DNA of 64,000 nucleotides from Daedaleopsis sinensis (Eukaryota; Basidiomycota; Agaricomycetes; Polyporales; Polyporaceae), in contig CM066309.1 of assembly GCA_033807695.1 (NCBI GenBank), positions 3,410,001 through 3,474,000 of the forward strand, in the 5' to 3' direction. Position 1 is the stretch's first letter. Each line of letters begins with the position of its first letter. The position numbers and the translations under genes are program-made. The notes beneath the pieces were generated by a model. That model was not told where the DNA came from and did not search any database. It saw nothing but the letters and a program-made list of their open reading frames with translations. Shown piece after piece: positions 1-12,798 of the stretch.

Positions 1-1776
1 GCTCCTCCTCCGCAACCCCCGGGGCGAGCTTCCCACCCTCACGTTCCGACTCTGCAAGTCCACCACCCTGTGTCCCTACATTCTCCGCACCGTCCTCGTC
101 AATCCCGGTCCGGGGGCGGAACGCGGTGTGGCGCATGCCCAAGTTCCACCGCACGGTGCGCACCATGCCCTCGCGCAGGACCGCGCGGCGCTTCTCGAGC
201 CAGCCCACGCGCGGGTACCACCGCGCAAAGTAGTGTGGCACGCGCTGGACGAGCAGGAACGCGTGCATCTTCGCGCGCACCCACCGCCCGACGGGCGGGA
301 GTCCGAGGTGCCGCGCGAGCGCGCGCCCGAGGAGGTGCGTCGTGAGCGCGACGTTGTAGGCGAGCGAGGTGTTGAGTGGCGGCCGGTGCGAGACCGCGAC
401 GAGGATCGGGAGGGTAGGCCCGTGCAGGAGCCCTAAGGGGGCGGTGTCGCTTGCGGGCCCGGCGGGAGCCTGGGATGTGCCTTCGAGGAAGAGGTTGAGC
501 GCGGCAGTTGCGATGAACTTGTCTGCGGCGTTGAGAGTGGTGAAGTAGCGGAGGAGGATCGAGGGCGCTACGCCCATGTAGAAGCCGACGTGGCGCCAGA
601 GCGCGAGGTATGCGTGCGCTCGCGCGGCCGAGGGCGGGAGGTGCAGCCGGCGGAGACACCAGATAGGGATGGTGGAGAAGGCGGCGAGGCTGGTGTGGGT
701 TCGCAGCATCAGCATTGGTACGGGCGTGAACACGGGAGACTCGAGAGGGAGCGTCATAATACGTACGTTGCGGCGGTCTCTTCTTGGTTGATGGGGACGC
801 TGTCGGCCGTGTCGGGGCGGCCGTCGCGTTCCCAGCGGGTCTGAACACGCCAGCGCGCGACACCGTGCAGCAAGCGTACACGGACGGCCGACCTCCAGCC
901 CTCTCCTCCTGGGAGCAATTCGGCAAGTTTACTGTCATTCGCGCGCCTGGTGTCGTCGGGTGCTTCTGGACCACCTAATGTGGGTTTGGGAGGAGTTGGC
1001 GACGCCGAGCAGCCCATCACCTCGAGCACGAACTGCATCGTCTCCACGAGACGGACGAATGTCCGGTCTCTCGACTCGGTCGAGATCGTCGCCTCTATAT
1101 CTTCGAGCGAGACTGCGGGCTCTTTGCCTGTCTTCTTGACGTGGGGAAGCAGGTACGACACGGCGTCGAGGGTGCGGACGATCCGTGGACTATCGGGTAG
1201 GTATCAGCCTTTGTTAATCACGATAACACCTGGCGCAATGCTCATGGGCGACAGACAGACCTTGCCAATCCCCCGGCAAGGCTGTAGTGAAGGAGAGCCT
1301 GCATGATCTGGACAGAGTCGTCTATGAAGAGCTCCTGAGCGATAATCACTTCTTCCTCTGCCGCGGACAACCCAGCCGGGGGCGTCTGGAGCACTTCGTC
1401 GAGGAAAGCCTCCGCTGCCGGGTACTTCCCAGTACCGCTGGCCACATGGTCTTTCAGAGCTTGCAGGAGGTCCTTGCCGACAGTTGCAGAGGGTTGGGGA
1501 AAGACCTCTCGAAGGGCAGCGTCGCAGACAGGATCCCCTACACATCGCCAGCTAATGTAAGAAGGAACTGTAAGCATTTGTAGTTCCTTGGACTGATAAC
1601 CGACTTCAGTACCTTTCACATAGCTCGATAGGGACGCAGTCCTCGTCCCATTGAGTTACATGGCCGAGGGTCTCGATGATGTCTCCTTGAACGACGTTCC
1701 TCAAGTCTTCCTCGCTGGAGATGTGTTTGACTTCTGAGGAATGAAAAGGTCGTATCTGACCCACATAGAACGTCAT
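1..1776 (-). CDS. mpaB-like ER-bound oxygenase (DUF2236 family), 3' end outside window
   Basis: Four exons join in frame: 1776-1613, 1551-1261, 1189-767 and 689 to the window edge, with introns of 61, 71 and 77 bp that all have GT...AG ends. About 520 residues are visible and the C-terminus is cut off. The product matches the fungal mpaB/rubber-oxygenase-like family: the segment RLLHGVARWRV near residue 250, the VPINQEETAAT motif near residue 287, then the helix WRHVGFYMGVAPSILLRYF. The family is named for MpaB of mycophenolic acid synthesis, an ER-bound enzyme for oxidative cleavage of a prenyl chain; histidines bind a metal or haem in relatives. Most basidiomycete paralogues have no known substrate, so the reaction here is inferred only at family level. 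The ATG at 1776 opens the first exon and no better start lies upstream. No biosynthetic cluster genes are next to it. Confidence 0.85.
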
Positions 1777-3121
1777 AAAGGCGATAAGTAGTGATATTGG
1801 CAGCTCAGAAAGGCGGGCTTAAGGGGCGTGATAGTGTATTGTAGGCTGCTATATTTTGTCAGCAGCGTTTCTTAGGCTTATGTTTATTCTTCAAGCTTAC
1901 CGCCGTTCAGTCCCCTTCATTCGCATCTACTCGGATGGAGAAACTTGAAAGCGAGGGACTGAGACTCGGAGGAACGATGATTCTAGCAAGTCCAGGACTC
2001 TCACTAATACTAGTAGTGACTAGTGACTGTAGTAAGTAGTATAGTAAGTGCGTTGGGAGGGTTGGGAGGGGAAGGACCGTGTGAAATCTGAGCTTATTCA
2101 GCAGCCCCATCAATGCATCTCAAAGCGGACATGGATACAAAACGCCATCGGCTGATGGTTTAGACGCTAGCACCCTTCCCCCGAAGCCCTCCATGGCGAA
2201 GCTACGAAACCCGCTAGGTCTCATATTACCGAGCATAGGTGTCGACTTGATATATGAGACTACGCTGCTCTTTTTCAACCGGAGGAGGACCGTCGGGACT
2301 ACAAACCAAATTGGGGCACTGGTTAGGGATTCAGTAAGTCGAAATACTGTTACCGCAGCGACCAGGAGTAGGAACTTCAATCTTTGGGGAGATAAAAGTG
2401 TTATGGATGAGTACTGAGGTGCAGCGGTGCCGCGCATCTCGTAACCAATGCTGGATGGATTTGTAACGCACTCAGTACAGGCCCTAACCAAGTGTTGCTA
2501 TCGAGCGAGCCAAGGGCGCGAGTTTCTGACTGATCTGGTCGCATCCGCAGATAACGAATCAGTATTCATCCGGTCTCGCCAGAATGTCAGGCGTTTAAAA
2601 ATTGCAGCATTGCGCCAGCGAGTATCCGGCCAGACCGCTCCGATTAGTTAAGCGACCCATGGAGAACTCAGCGAGGCGATCGGCTGAGCTGCAGACCCGC
2701 TGGACACGACGGGGACCTCGTTGCTACGACAACGGGGCATAACTCCCACGATAATAGCCGACACAAGGTGCATATAAGAGGGGAGCGAGGGCGCAAGTTG
2801 ACTCTCCTTCAAACGTCCCTCCCGGGTCGCCGTTCCCCGTTCCCCGTTCTCCGCTCTCCTCTTTCCCTTCCATCTATTTGTACCAAACGTATCAGTACAC
2901 TGTTGGTGAGTAATAATCCGGACATGGATCTACTAGTTAGGCCGACTCACTGCCCATCTCCAGCCACGCTCTTGGACGACTCAACTCACGCAATATTTAC
3001 GCCCCAGCACGATATACACTATAACCAACTGTTTATAACTTCAAGAACCGTAAGTGTTAGCTTTCATGCACGCTCGACCGTAAGTCAAACATCCCTAACC
3101 AAGTGCTACAGACCCTTAACC
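1777..3121. other. Intergenic region, divergent promoters
   Basis: This gap separates two divergently transcribed genes. I see no supported gene; the longest reading frame is about 120 codons and resembles nothing I know. The only clear signal is the TATA-like element at 2771-2780. Confidence 0.6.
2771..2780 (+). promoter_or_regulatory. TATA-like core promoter element of F-box-like gene
   Basis: CATATAAGAG lies about 340 bp upstream of the start codon at 3122. A long 5' leader, possibly with an intron, would connect it to the coding region. Assignment is by position and sequence only. Confidence 0.4.
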
Positions 3122-4640
3122 ATGGGCGCTACGACATTGAAGCACTCAAGATTCTCTCACGACGTTGCCCGCCTCGTCTTCCCATACCTGGACAAGTCGA
3201 CCGCGCTCGCGCTGAGCTCTACGCGGAGGGACCTCCGATGCGAAGCACCCCGCTGGGCGCTGTGCCGTCCTGTCCTCGCGGCGACTCCTGCCAAGGCGGA
3301 ATCCTTCGTACAATTCATCCAGGGCGGGTCGCCCCTTGCAGCACGCTCTCGTTTTGTGACCGTGCTATCCATAGCCCTACCAGTCTTGCATACCGACGCC
3401 GGGCGCGACTGCCTGGTCTACGCTCTTCTAAATATGACCTCGCTGGCTGAACTCAAGCTCATCCATCCAGAGGCCGCGATGGCCGGGGACGCACGCGTGG
3501 TCCACGCCCTGGCCGACCTCCGGAGCTTGATGGCTTTGTCTATTATCGGGGCCGGCCCTAAATCCAAGCTCCTCCTCTCCGCCATGCTTTCCCGCCCAAC
3601 CACGATCGAGATCGTCCCGAGGCGCGACGAATGTGACGGGCTGTTCTCAGTATGCGGCGCGCTCGCCACCCACTCCAGCACTGTCGTCTGCTTGACCCTA
3701 GGCGCGGGTGTGATCCCGTTCAACGACCAAGACAAGCCGATCGAGTTTAGCACGGTCGAGCAATTGACCCTCTCTCGCTGCGTCCCGGACTGCGGGAGCG
3801 ACTGGATGACTACATTCCCGAATGTCTCTGTCTTCGATGCTGGAGCTGCGCGGTCAACATTGGAACGGGGAATGCTGGACGTCCGAGACCGCAATTTCAA
3901 TGCCATCGACGCCCTCAACAGCTCGCCGAGAGTCGGCTACTACTGGCACAATCTTTCCCTGATCCGTGGAGGTGTCATTGACACCTTCATCATGGGAAAT
4001 ATATGCCGCACGTCGATCTTGCAGCTCGACGGGGTCGTCGGGAAAGCTGAGGCAGGGCATCTTGTCGACATCATTGCCGACTGCCAGCCCACGATCCTGC
4101 GCATGACGGTGTCGCCCGGGTGTTGCCAGGAGACGATGGAGGAGTGCGAAGTGGGGACGCTGGAGCCGTTGCGCAACGTCAGAGGCCTGGCCATGCGGGC
4201 ACTGGTCAAGTACGATGAAGCGGAGGTGCAAGCTGGAAAGGCCCCGTTAGTGAGTGCATGCTCATTCTTAGTACATTGACGGCATCGTTGACTGATCTGC
4301 GGCCGACCAGGGCTTTGTGCGGGATATATTCAACGCATTCAACGGAGCAACGCACGTGTACATCATTCTCGAGGCCCTCGAGCAGGATTCCGAGACGGCC
4401 CAGTTCCTGCGCAACCTCAATCTCCCGCGCCTCGCGACTAAGATTGCCAGGGCGGACGGGATGGACTGCGAGTTCCTGTGCGTCAGGCACGGCGCAGAGG
4501 CTGGGTTTTGTCAGGTCTTGAGGTCCGAGTCGACCCCCGGTAAGGCGCGAGCGAGTTTATCACAGATATCCCTCGAGGATGGGCGTAAGGTCTTGTTGGA
4601 AAAGGGCCTTGTGTCAGCGAAGCACTCGCTGGAGACGTAG
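3122..4640 (+). CDS. F-box-like protein, hypothetical
   Basis: Two exons (3122-4249 and 4311-4640) with a 61-bp GTGAGT...CAG intron give 485 residues. The start is in strong context (ACCATGG). Residues of about 8-45 resemble an F-box: a VARLVFPYLD stretch followed by alternating leucine/alanine and a basic run ending in W. F-box proteins link substrates to Skp1-cullin ubiquitin ligases. The rest has loosely leucine-rich segments (for example SLAELKLIHPEA and VEQLTLSRC) like the degenerate LRR-like region of many Agaricomycete F-box paralogues. These form large, fast-evolving families, so no substrate can be assigned. The frame is intact and looks functional. Confidence 0.6.
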
Positions 4641-4974
4641 GGCCTGGCGGACATTGTGGACTTTATCACTTCTTTGATTTATCATTTCAGTTCTCCGTTG
4701 TTGTACTCACCGCACTGTAACATACCACACGCACATCAAACTGTATCATAGCACTAGTCAGTCACTGCGTCTACGTTATCAATATCACTGGCAGGGTATC
4801 CGAGTCCGAATCATTCGATAGAGCGCACTTCAATCAAAGGCACCGTCATCCAGCAGTCGAGTGATTCCTCACGTAGGACAACTCAGCAAAAAGTGACCGG
4901 AGTTGATCTGTAACTATCAATCAGCACCGACTCTAAGCCTTGATCGTATGGATATGACAGCTCACCTCATCTGA
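4641..4974. other. Intergenic, convergent 3' ends
   Basis: The gap lies between convergent genes and is AT-richer than its neighbours. I see no gene in it; it presumably holds both 3' untranslated regions. Confidence 0.6.
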
Positions 4975-5796
4975 CTAGCACGGACGAAGCACCAGACACC
5001 ACTGACCCTCAGGAGTTCCGGCCTCAGTCGGAGCGAGGGTCGAGAGGTTCCGCTCGTAGTAAAGGCCCTGGTCCAGCGCAATGCCGCGTCTCTGGTGGAT
5101 CCAGTCGCTCCTCCCGCCGCCAGTCCGACCCAGGATGTCGCGGATGCCCCGGCCACGAATCAGGTCATACCGCGACACAAGAGCCTCCCCGACCAGGCCC
5201 AGCGGAGAGTCTCTCACAGGCGAGCGGTGCGCGATGCCGGGGCTTGGACGTGCTCCGTACTCAGTTCCGAAGGCGTGCGCGGCTGAGGGTTGAGTGTCGA
5301 GTGCGAGGCTGACGTCTATCCGACGGCGGTGCCAGAAGTTCTGTGGGGAACGACGTGGATGTCAGCATCGCGCCATGACAGATACCTCAGCAGCGATGAA
5401 TGGGGGACAGAAATGAAAACGCACCTGGTTCCAATGGCAGATGACCTGCGAGACGGCCTCCGAGGCATGCTTCTCAAGTTGTGCGCCGTGACTGCCAGGG
5501 TGTGTGCCTGAGACAGAGAGAGCGACATCGCGGATGTCGTGTAGAAAGCGGAGCCAGTCCTCCTCGGGGATGTCATGCACCGAGAACGGGTGCGGCTGCG
5601 TCAGGGACGGCGGAAGCGCGAGCGCGAACCCGTGCTCAAGCCGGTTCTCAAGTGCGGGGATGGTGATCGCCTCGAACGGAGTGTATGGCGCAGTGGCTGC
5701 TGGTGGCCGTTGGAAACATGGAGGTGGAGCGTTGACGAGATTATATGGAGGTGGTGATCCATGGGGCACGGTGAAGTGGTGGAAACGAGTGTCCAT
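4975..5796 (-). CDS. Hypothetical basidiomycete protein
   Basis: Two exons (5796-5425 and 5340-4975) with an 84-bp GTGCGT...CAG intron join in phase to give 245 residues. The N-terminal half is proline-rich; after it come an EEDWLRFLHDI segment and, across the splice junction, ICHWNQNFWHRRRIDVSL. From memory, small proteins with a W-x-x-F-L-x-D-I segment and a W-N-x-x-F/Y-W-x-x-R motif recur in Agaricomycetes without known function. No signal peptide or membrane segment is visible. An in-frame upstream ATG at 5916 would add 40 residues; I prefer 5796 because the added part is basic and unlike the rest. Confidence 0.5.
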
Positions 5797-6470
5797 GGCG
5801 GTCACTTGGTCAGGACTAAACGCGTAGTGTACTAGTAGGGCGAGGAGAGAGATCAACGGTTCTTCCCTTTTATGCCGTTGGCGACACTTGATAGCTCCTT
5901 GCGTCCGCATTGGCAATACTTACTGTATCGCGTAGAGTTAGTACAGACAGATCGTAGAGGAGGCGGTGCACGCGGGTATGTATCTCGGGTATGTATAAAT
6001 ACCTTTCCGCTATAGCGCGGTCTCAGTCGGGATTGAGAGCTACATATATTATACAGTGTTGGCCCTCCGCGTGCGTGCTAAGATAGTGGGACTTATGTGA
6101 ATATCAGTATGGTTTGTAGCATCGGTGTAGCGGAGCTCCGAAGCGGTTCTATAATTAGAGGATACAACATACCCGAACCGGTGCCCATGGATCGAGGGGC
6201 AGCACCATGAACACAACGCGCACACCAGTGATCTCCTGCAGCTGATGCGGAGGATATAAAGCACATGTCAGTCGGAAAGTTGGCAAACAGACGAGGTAAC
6301 GTACTATTCTTACATGCAGCCGCAGACGTGGCAGATCTGCGTGTGCATGTGACGGAAGAAAAGTATGGCAGGTATGATTGATGCCAGACTGACCAGTACT
6401 ACTCGCCTGACATTACGAGCAACGGGTCCTGCTTCCAGACGTTTCCAACCTCCGTAATAACATGAAAGCT
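5797..6470. other. Intergenic region
   Basis: No supported gene. A TATA-like palindrome (GTATGTATAAATACC, about 5989-6003) could serve the minus-strand gene starting at 5796. Nothing else stands out. Confidence 0.5.
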
Positions 6471-7756
6471 CTACGACGGGCCAGCTCTCCTCCAGTTCGC
6501 CTGTGTTTGGTCATTGTCTGACCGCGACTGCCAACGGCCTCCGAGTCTGTTGTCGGAGTGGTAGGCCCTTCCCGTTGGATAAGGCTGCAACTGCGACCCG
6601 CCACCGTCGCCTCGACCCCATGGAAGAGTCGACTGGGACAGCCCTGCACCACCATACCCTCCGCGCACAGAGCCTCCTCGGAACACATAGCCGCTTCGAG
6701 GCTGCCAGCCGTGCTGCGAACTTGCTCCTCGTAGCCCTCGGTAGCCACCAGGAGGCATGGTACTTGTCACCTCAGGGGAGTCCTGCAGGCGCCGCATGAC
6801 GTCCCGCACGACATCTGCGCTGACCACAATATCCGGAAAGTCGGAAGGCGTCAGCCGTAGGACGCGCGAGTAGCCTTCATGTGGAAGAGGTTCACGATAC
6901 TGTGAAAGAAATCGCTGAAGGACCTGCAATCCCTGCTCGGGGTCCGTGATGGTAGGGTGGTTGGTGCCTGACCAGACACGAATGAGACAAACGAAAAGAG
7001 CAGCATCGAAATTTGCGACTGACGTGCCGCCACTCTGGCCGCGCAGACCTATATAAGAGATGGTAAGATGGTAAGACGTCGCTGACGGGAGGGACGACGC
7101 CAATGGCTGACCTCGTACGGTGTGTCAAAGACGATCACCCACACATGGCTTCTTGGACGCTCGTATGCAATGTTGATCCAATGTGCTCTTTGACTAGATA
7201 ATAATCGTTGCGGGTTGTGTGTTCAGCAAAATACTCGGAGGATAATCCCAGATTAGGCATGCTCACCTTTCATCAAAGTTGGTCCTATCTATGCAAACAG
7301 ATAGGCCATCTCTGAGCGAAGCCCTTGCTAGTGCTTCTACGCTTCTCCGATCGCCGAGGTCATCCTGGCTGCACCTTCTGAATTGGGGAAAGTGACGCTC
7401 AAGTGCTTCCGCGAACGTAGACTATACGTTGCCACCGCACAGTGAGTACCAATGAACAAGTTTCAGATCTGCCGTTTGCATGATATGGAAGAGGAGACAA
7501 ACCGTACCTTTCCGGAGCCAATCAATCCGACCAGAATAAGCACGACCTGCTGGCCCGACGGAAGAATGCCGCCGTGAAGGGACTCGGAGGTGTTGGCACT
7601 GGTGTTCACGTTCTCCACTTCAAGCGTACGAGGTTCCTAACGAGTTATGAGCCCAGTCCTCGGCCGCTTGCTACCGATAGAGATCTCAAGTGATGGAGCT
7701 ACCTCGAGGGACTGAGCACTAATTATAAGTTGAGATTCGGATTCAACCTGGGTCAT
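6471..7756 (-). CDS. P-loop ATPase/kinase, polynucleotide-kinase-like, with RGG tail
   Basis: Six exons (7756-7703, 7636-7508, 7421-7267, 7193-7112, 7048-7024, 6967-6471) join in phase to exactly 313 residues. The core is a PNK/zeta-type P-loop domain: Walker A GLIGSGKS at residues 55-62 (split by an intron after the lysine), then LERHFPQFRRCSQDDLGD, SVCIDRTNF near residue 105 and VWVIVFDTPYEVC near 135. This matches the C-terminal kinase half of fungal PNKP-like and aprataxin-associated AAA_33 proteins, which phosphorylate 5' ends or small substrates. No 3'-phosphatase (HAD) domain is present. The last about 90 residues are Gly/Arg-rich with several RGG-like boxes, suggesting RNA or DNA binding. 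It is one of three consecutive minus-strand genes. The family call is firm; the substrate is unknown. Confidence 0.8.
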
Positions 7757-8138
7757 GTCACAAGCTTGAAGAGGGTTGACTCCGAGTCGTAGAAGCTGGC
7801 AGTTTTAAGACGGCTCACTGGTATGTCGAGAAATGGGCGGGGGATAGAAATCTGCTCAAGTTTGGAGTTGCATCAAGGAGGGCACAAACTTCAGGCGGTC
7901 TGCAACTTAGCAGTGTGTTATTTGTGTTTGTTTGTGTTTGTTCGATAACATCAGCATAGGACGATTTCAACAGTGATGCATTGACAACAAGGACGACATT
8001 ATTAACGTTTTGCGAAGAGGCCGACTGATCACAATACGAGCCAAAGAGTGCGCACATGCAGGTGCGAAGTCCAAACACGATTCGAATCGTTTCTCATCCA
8101 GCCCATCCCAGGCGCCCGGAAACACAACGCAGATGCGT
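7757..8138. other. Intergenic, tandem genes
   Basis: A 382-bp gap between two minus-strand genes. It holds a short TTTG/TTTGTG microsatellite near 7918-7942 and no gene. Confidence 0.6.
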
Positions 8139-11100
8139 TCACGGGGCGCCATTCCTTCTACCTCTTCGAGGCTTGATGTTCCGTCTTTTTCCCATACCCC
8201 GCGCACCACCGCTGCCCCTGGACCCATCATCCCCAAGGGAGTCGTCGTTGTCCATATCCATCATAGACTCGTTGCGCAGGCTGCCGATGCTCTCCATGCT
8301 GTCCTGAGGGACGAGGTCGACCCGGTCGCGCAGCGACGACACACCCTCGTGCGGCGGGGAGTCGGGGAGCGTGAGGCGGTCCAAGAGAGACCCCCCGCGT
8401 TTCAGGCCAGGACGGTAGCCGTTCTGCGACGGAGGGCTACGGTCGCGGGGAGGGCCCATGCGGGCCTCTTCAGGTTTGGGAGGGAGATCTCGAACTCGGT
8501 CGCCCACGTACTCCCGCGGCCTGTCCGGTCCCCGACGATTGTCGCGCACTGGTCTGCCTCCCCGCTCGGACGCATCAAGGGAACCAGGCGTCGGGGCCGA
8601 GAGTAGACGCACACGATCTGGGTGGACCTTCACCGGCGGAAGCTCTTCCTGGCGCCGATCTCCCGGTAGTGGAGGAGTCCGTGGGCGGTCACGCCTAGGG
8701 TAATCCATGGGGGCCGAGGCGGAGGAAGACAGTCGGCCATGCGAGTCATCGACTTGGTTTGACCCCCATCTTGGCTTGAAGTTGCCACGGGGAGGGCTAG
8801 GCTGCTGTCTCATAGGAGGCTCGTCGCGTCGCAGGTCGTCGCGTCGGGGAGGCAGGTCGTCGCGGCGAACGGGAAGGTCGATATGTCTGGACAAGTCCGC
8901 ACTGTCGAAAGGAAGCAAACGTCAGATTAAGACATGACGTGAGCCTATGGCACATACTCTCTAAAGTCTCTCGGACCACGATCTTCATCACCTCGCATCG
9001 TCGGACCCCGCGCAGCTTGCGTCTGTTCTCGAGTCAACCAAACGCGGTCTTCGCTCTCCGCGCTTGCATTGGGTGTAGCCGAGGGGCCAAAACGCGACTG
9101 CGAGGGCATGAGCGTGCTAGCATACAGATGATGTTGAAGAGTGCTTCGCACCTGACGGGAAGTCGATGGCGAGATCCGGTCGTCTATAGGTTCGGGGGCT
9201 CCGCGACCGCGCTATACATATTATAAGCAACGAAATTGTTGGCTTTGATATAAGACATACCATCGAGTCACTGGTGGTCACCGAAAGACGGCGGCCTGTA
9301 TGGTCGTGACGCTGCCGATCTAGAGTAGATGCTTCGGATGAAGACGGGAATAGCGTCGACTGTTTATCGTCAGGGAACTGCACAAGTAACGAAGACAAAC
9401 ATCGTACCCGGTTGCCGTATGACTCCAAAGGCTCACGTTCACCGTATTGGCGGCGAGAGTCATACCCATTGTTGTTAGATTGAAATGGTGGTGGTGGTGG
9501 TGGCGGCGGCGGCGCTGAGGTCCCGAGCGACGTTGAGCTGTCGTACCTTCCCCCAATAGAAGCGTTATTCGTCCCGCTCATTGCTGGTCGCCGCGTAGGA
9601 TTCGTTACCCCGGGGCGGCCTCGTCCTGCGTGTGGCTACGAAGCATGTCAGATTTGCGATCAAGTTCCACTATTCAAAGCTCACCTCCACATCATGGACG
9701 CGACCCGACGGCCGTTCCGGGAGATCGCGAGGCGTCAGTTGCGGAGGCGGCTCAACGGGGCTAGGGGCGAGTTGACCTGGCCGACGCCCGACATCGTTTG
9801 GTTCCCAACGCCTGTCCATCACAGGTGGAGCCGGACGGCCTCGTCCACGAGCGTAATCGTTTGTGGGAAAGCCTGCGGGACGATTGTCGTATGGGGACGA
9901 CGGCGAAGGTGCAGAAGAAGGCAAAGAAGAGGGGTATGCGTTACCATCTCTAGGAACCATGGCCCTGGGTGCGCGCGGGAGTCCCTCTGAGGCTGTAGCG
10001 GCCATTCGGTCAGAGTACATGCCTCTTCGAGGCGCCGACTCTGTGCGAGGAACAGGCGGTCGGCTAAACGACGGTGGCGGATCGACGTCCATGGCATCCG
10101 GTTCGCGCATACCACGACTTGAGGTGTTGGGCGGACCGGTTGCGTCAACACGTCCATTCCTTGCACCCGGTCTCGTTGGTGGGATTGGGCCGGTGCCCTC
10201 CGGGTAGGTCCAACCAGACTTATGACTGATATAGCCAGACGGAGTGTCGTAGAGAGGCATGACACCTGGACCCATGAATCCCGGCGGCTTCATCTGGTTC
10301 GCTGGACAGTAGTTGACTTTTCTGCCATCAGGAAGCGTGAAAACCCAATTTGAAGGCGACTCTCTCTCCGGGGAAGGGATTCTGATAGGCAACTTCAGGT
10401 TTGAGAACCCGGCAGGCGACGGTTGCGACTGCCTGTTCCTCCAATGCTCATCTTGTGGAGGAAGTGGTGCCCGCCTACGCTCTGTACGATACGCAGCGTC
10501 AAGGTTCAAGGATACCTACGATCGTCTGACACGACTTACGAGACTGATCGGCCTGGGATGTGTGAGGAGAGTAGGAAGCCGTCACCGGTTTTGCCGGAAG
10601 AGATGGCACCGAGGCTTGGAAATCCAGACCAGGGCGACGGGGCGCCCCTTGGTCGTCATTCAGACGTCTTCGTTTGGAGTTGTCGAAATCTGGCTCCAGC
10701 ATCTCTACATCCCTCCCTCTCCTCTGGGGAAGAGTGTCGATGGGATCGTTATCCCGATATCGTCCGGGTGGAGGAGCCTCCGAACGCTCAAAGCGTGAAG
10801 GCTCCCGAGTGCTGTTTGGTCCTGGACCGATGTATCTGGTATTCGCTGGCCCCGGGGATGCAGGAACGGTACGCCTTGGGGGCGGGGATTCGCGCGGGTG
10901 CGACGATAGCGGAGGAGGTCCTGCAATAGAAAAGGAAAAGGGTTCGTAAAAGACGCGACAGGAGCGAGGAATACGAAGAATTAAGAGGCACGGAGAAACG
11001 AGGGTCGGAGGGTCCAGGAGAATCGTCCTCGTATGTACAGCAGTATATCGGCGGGGGACAAAGTATGAAGGCCATGAAGCTCAACTCCCAAGGCTTCACC

Positions 11101-12611
11101 AGACAGTCGGATAGCACTTGTCCTCCACCTCGGGAGGAGCGTCGACGCGAAAGACGGGAGGCGGAGGAGGCGAATAACGTACTTGGAGCCTGCCACTCGT
11201 CGCGAGGGTGGCGTGAACTTGTCTCTCTGGAGGGGGGAAGACGAGGTGGAGGCTCGGTATCATCCTTGTGACGGAGGGGAGGTTCAATGTCGCCTTTGCG
11301 ACGGAGGCGAGGTTCGATGTCGTCCTTGCGCCGCATCTGGGACTCAGTGTCGTCTTTACGCCGGAGGTCAGGGTCGTCCTTCCTGCGGATGCGAGGCTCG
11401 ATATCATCTTTGCGACGAGTTGTACTATCAAGGTCATCTTTACGCCGGTGCAGGGGAGGTTCTACGTCGTCTTTGCGCCGAACACGTCGGTCCGTAGGTG
11501 AGCGTGGACCGGAAAGCACGGGTTCCGGGTATTCCTGTGAACGAGACCAAGCAGAATCTGCATAACCCGCTTGACGATCCTGCGTGAGTTCGCGTTGAGA
11601 CTCCCGCCAGCGGTCGGGTGGTGGAGACTGAGAGACGCCTCTACGAGCTCTTCGATCCCACTGAGGACTCGTCGACCGCGTTCGCCGCCTGTTATCACTG
11701 ACAGGCTGAGGCGAAGTCGAACGTGCACGACCGTCAGGGTAAGACGGCCCAGTAGCGCCACGGTCGGTACGCCAATCTCCAGCATTCACAGGCGCTGGGC
11801 CCTCACCAGGCCTATAATGACGGTCCGCGTACGAAAGATCCGGGTTGGACGGGGACGACGTCCGACGAGAGCTCGCGTTTCGTTGCGAACCGTCAAACTG
11901 CTGAACACGTCCTCTCCTAGCCCACGCGTCGTCCTGTACTTCTGGAGGGGAATGGTCAGAAGTTTGGGCGCCACCCATCTTCGATGGAGAAGCGCGCCCA
12001 GAGGCCGGAAGTCTAGGCCGTGTCCACGTCGATTCCTCAGTCTTGATGTTGTAGTAGTATGCGTCCGTTCCGCCATTCCTAGGATACCTGATCTCCCAGT
12101 CTGGAGGGAGAGGATCGCCGCCATCTGAAGCAACTAGGCCTTTGCCTGCGCCGTTAGCCTTGCGGGATCTATTGACCATGGCGCTTGCAAGGATACCAGG
12201 CTCTGAGGGTTGCTCGAACAGAGGCGGGACTAGGACAGGTTTGGGAGGTAGGGCGTGCATGAGAGGGACAAGAGGGGGCTTGCCTGACGAGGGTGGCGGT
12301 TTCACGTCTCGAGTTGGTGACATGGAGTCTTGAGCTCGGGAGGGTGCTCTCGAAGGAGCGGTGGCGGGTACACGCTGTGGGTCCCGCTTGCTGGGATGTG
12401 CGTGGGACATGGCCGACGATGATTTCGAGACAGGAGGTGGCTGCTCTGCCGACTGGTAAGCGATGTAGTCACGCTCGTCTTCGTCGTCGCCTCCGAGAGA
12501 GATTGCATCCTCTGCATCCTCTGGCACATCTCCTGGATACGAGTCGTGCATTGGCTGCGGCTCGTCGTCGTCGTTTCCCCAGTCGAGGCGTTCGCCTTCG
12601 TCGTCAACCAT
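8139..12611 (-). CDS. WW-domain protein, long, low-complexity (RD/RS-rich)
   Basis: A long multi-exon gene. The first exon runs from 12611 to about 11127, and later exons can be followed in frame through 10900-10500, 10490-9670, 9620-9410, 9400-9260, 9210-9170, 9140-8950 and 8900-8139. Residues of about 165-200 form a WW domain: DPLPPDWEIRYP, a central YYYN, and STWTRPRLP with the second Trp and Pro. WW domains bind proline-rich partners. The rest is disordered and charged: an acidic N-terminus, an array of about eight RRKDDIEP-like units (11245-11486), polyproline runs, and an Arg-rich C-terminus ending KRRNIKPRRGRRNGAP. This suggests a nuclear RNA-processing or transcription adaptor, but that is inference. 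No FF domains (Prp40) are seen. An upstream ATG at 12707 is possible; 12611 is preferred as the start of the acidic block. Confidence 0.75.
11245..11486 (-). repeat. In-frame tandem repeat coding RRKDDxEPxx units
   Basis: About eight degenerate units of roughly 30 bp encode RRKDD followed by I/V/T/L, E/D and P. The units differ by point changes but stay in frame, so the charge pattern (+ + + - -) is kept. The array lies inside the WW-protein gene. Confidence 0.8.
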
Positions 12612-12798
12612 GTTAGTGTCGCGTCGGGCGTCGGGCTGGGCGAGATGGCGGAGGGAAGTGCGAAGGTGTGTTTTGGGCGTCGAGCTCGGACCTGCGCCCA
12701 CATACAAGACTTTGGAGCTCCGCTACAAAGGTGGGCTCCCCGCGCCTCATGGTACTCTGGGCGTCTGGTTTAGTGATGAGCGCTTGAACGCTAACTAA

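Noticed and set aside
99..974. 291-codon frame on the minus strand
   Set aside because: It is out of frame with the mpaB-like exons, which show family motifs and fitting introns. Its Arg/Pro-rich composition is that of a GC-rich shadow.
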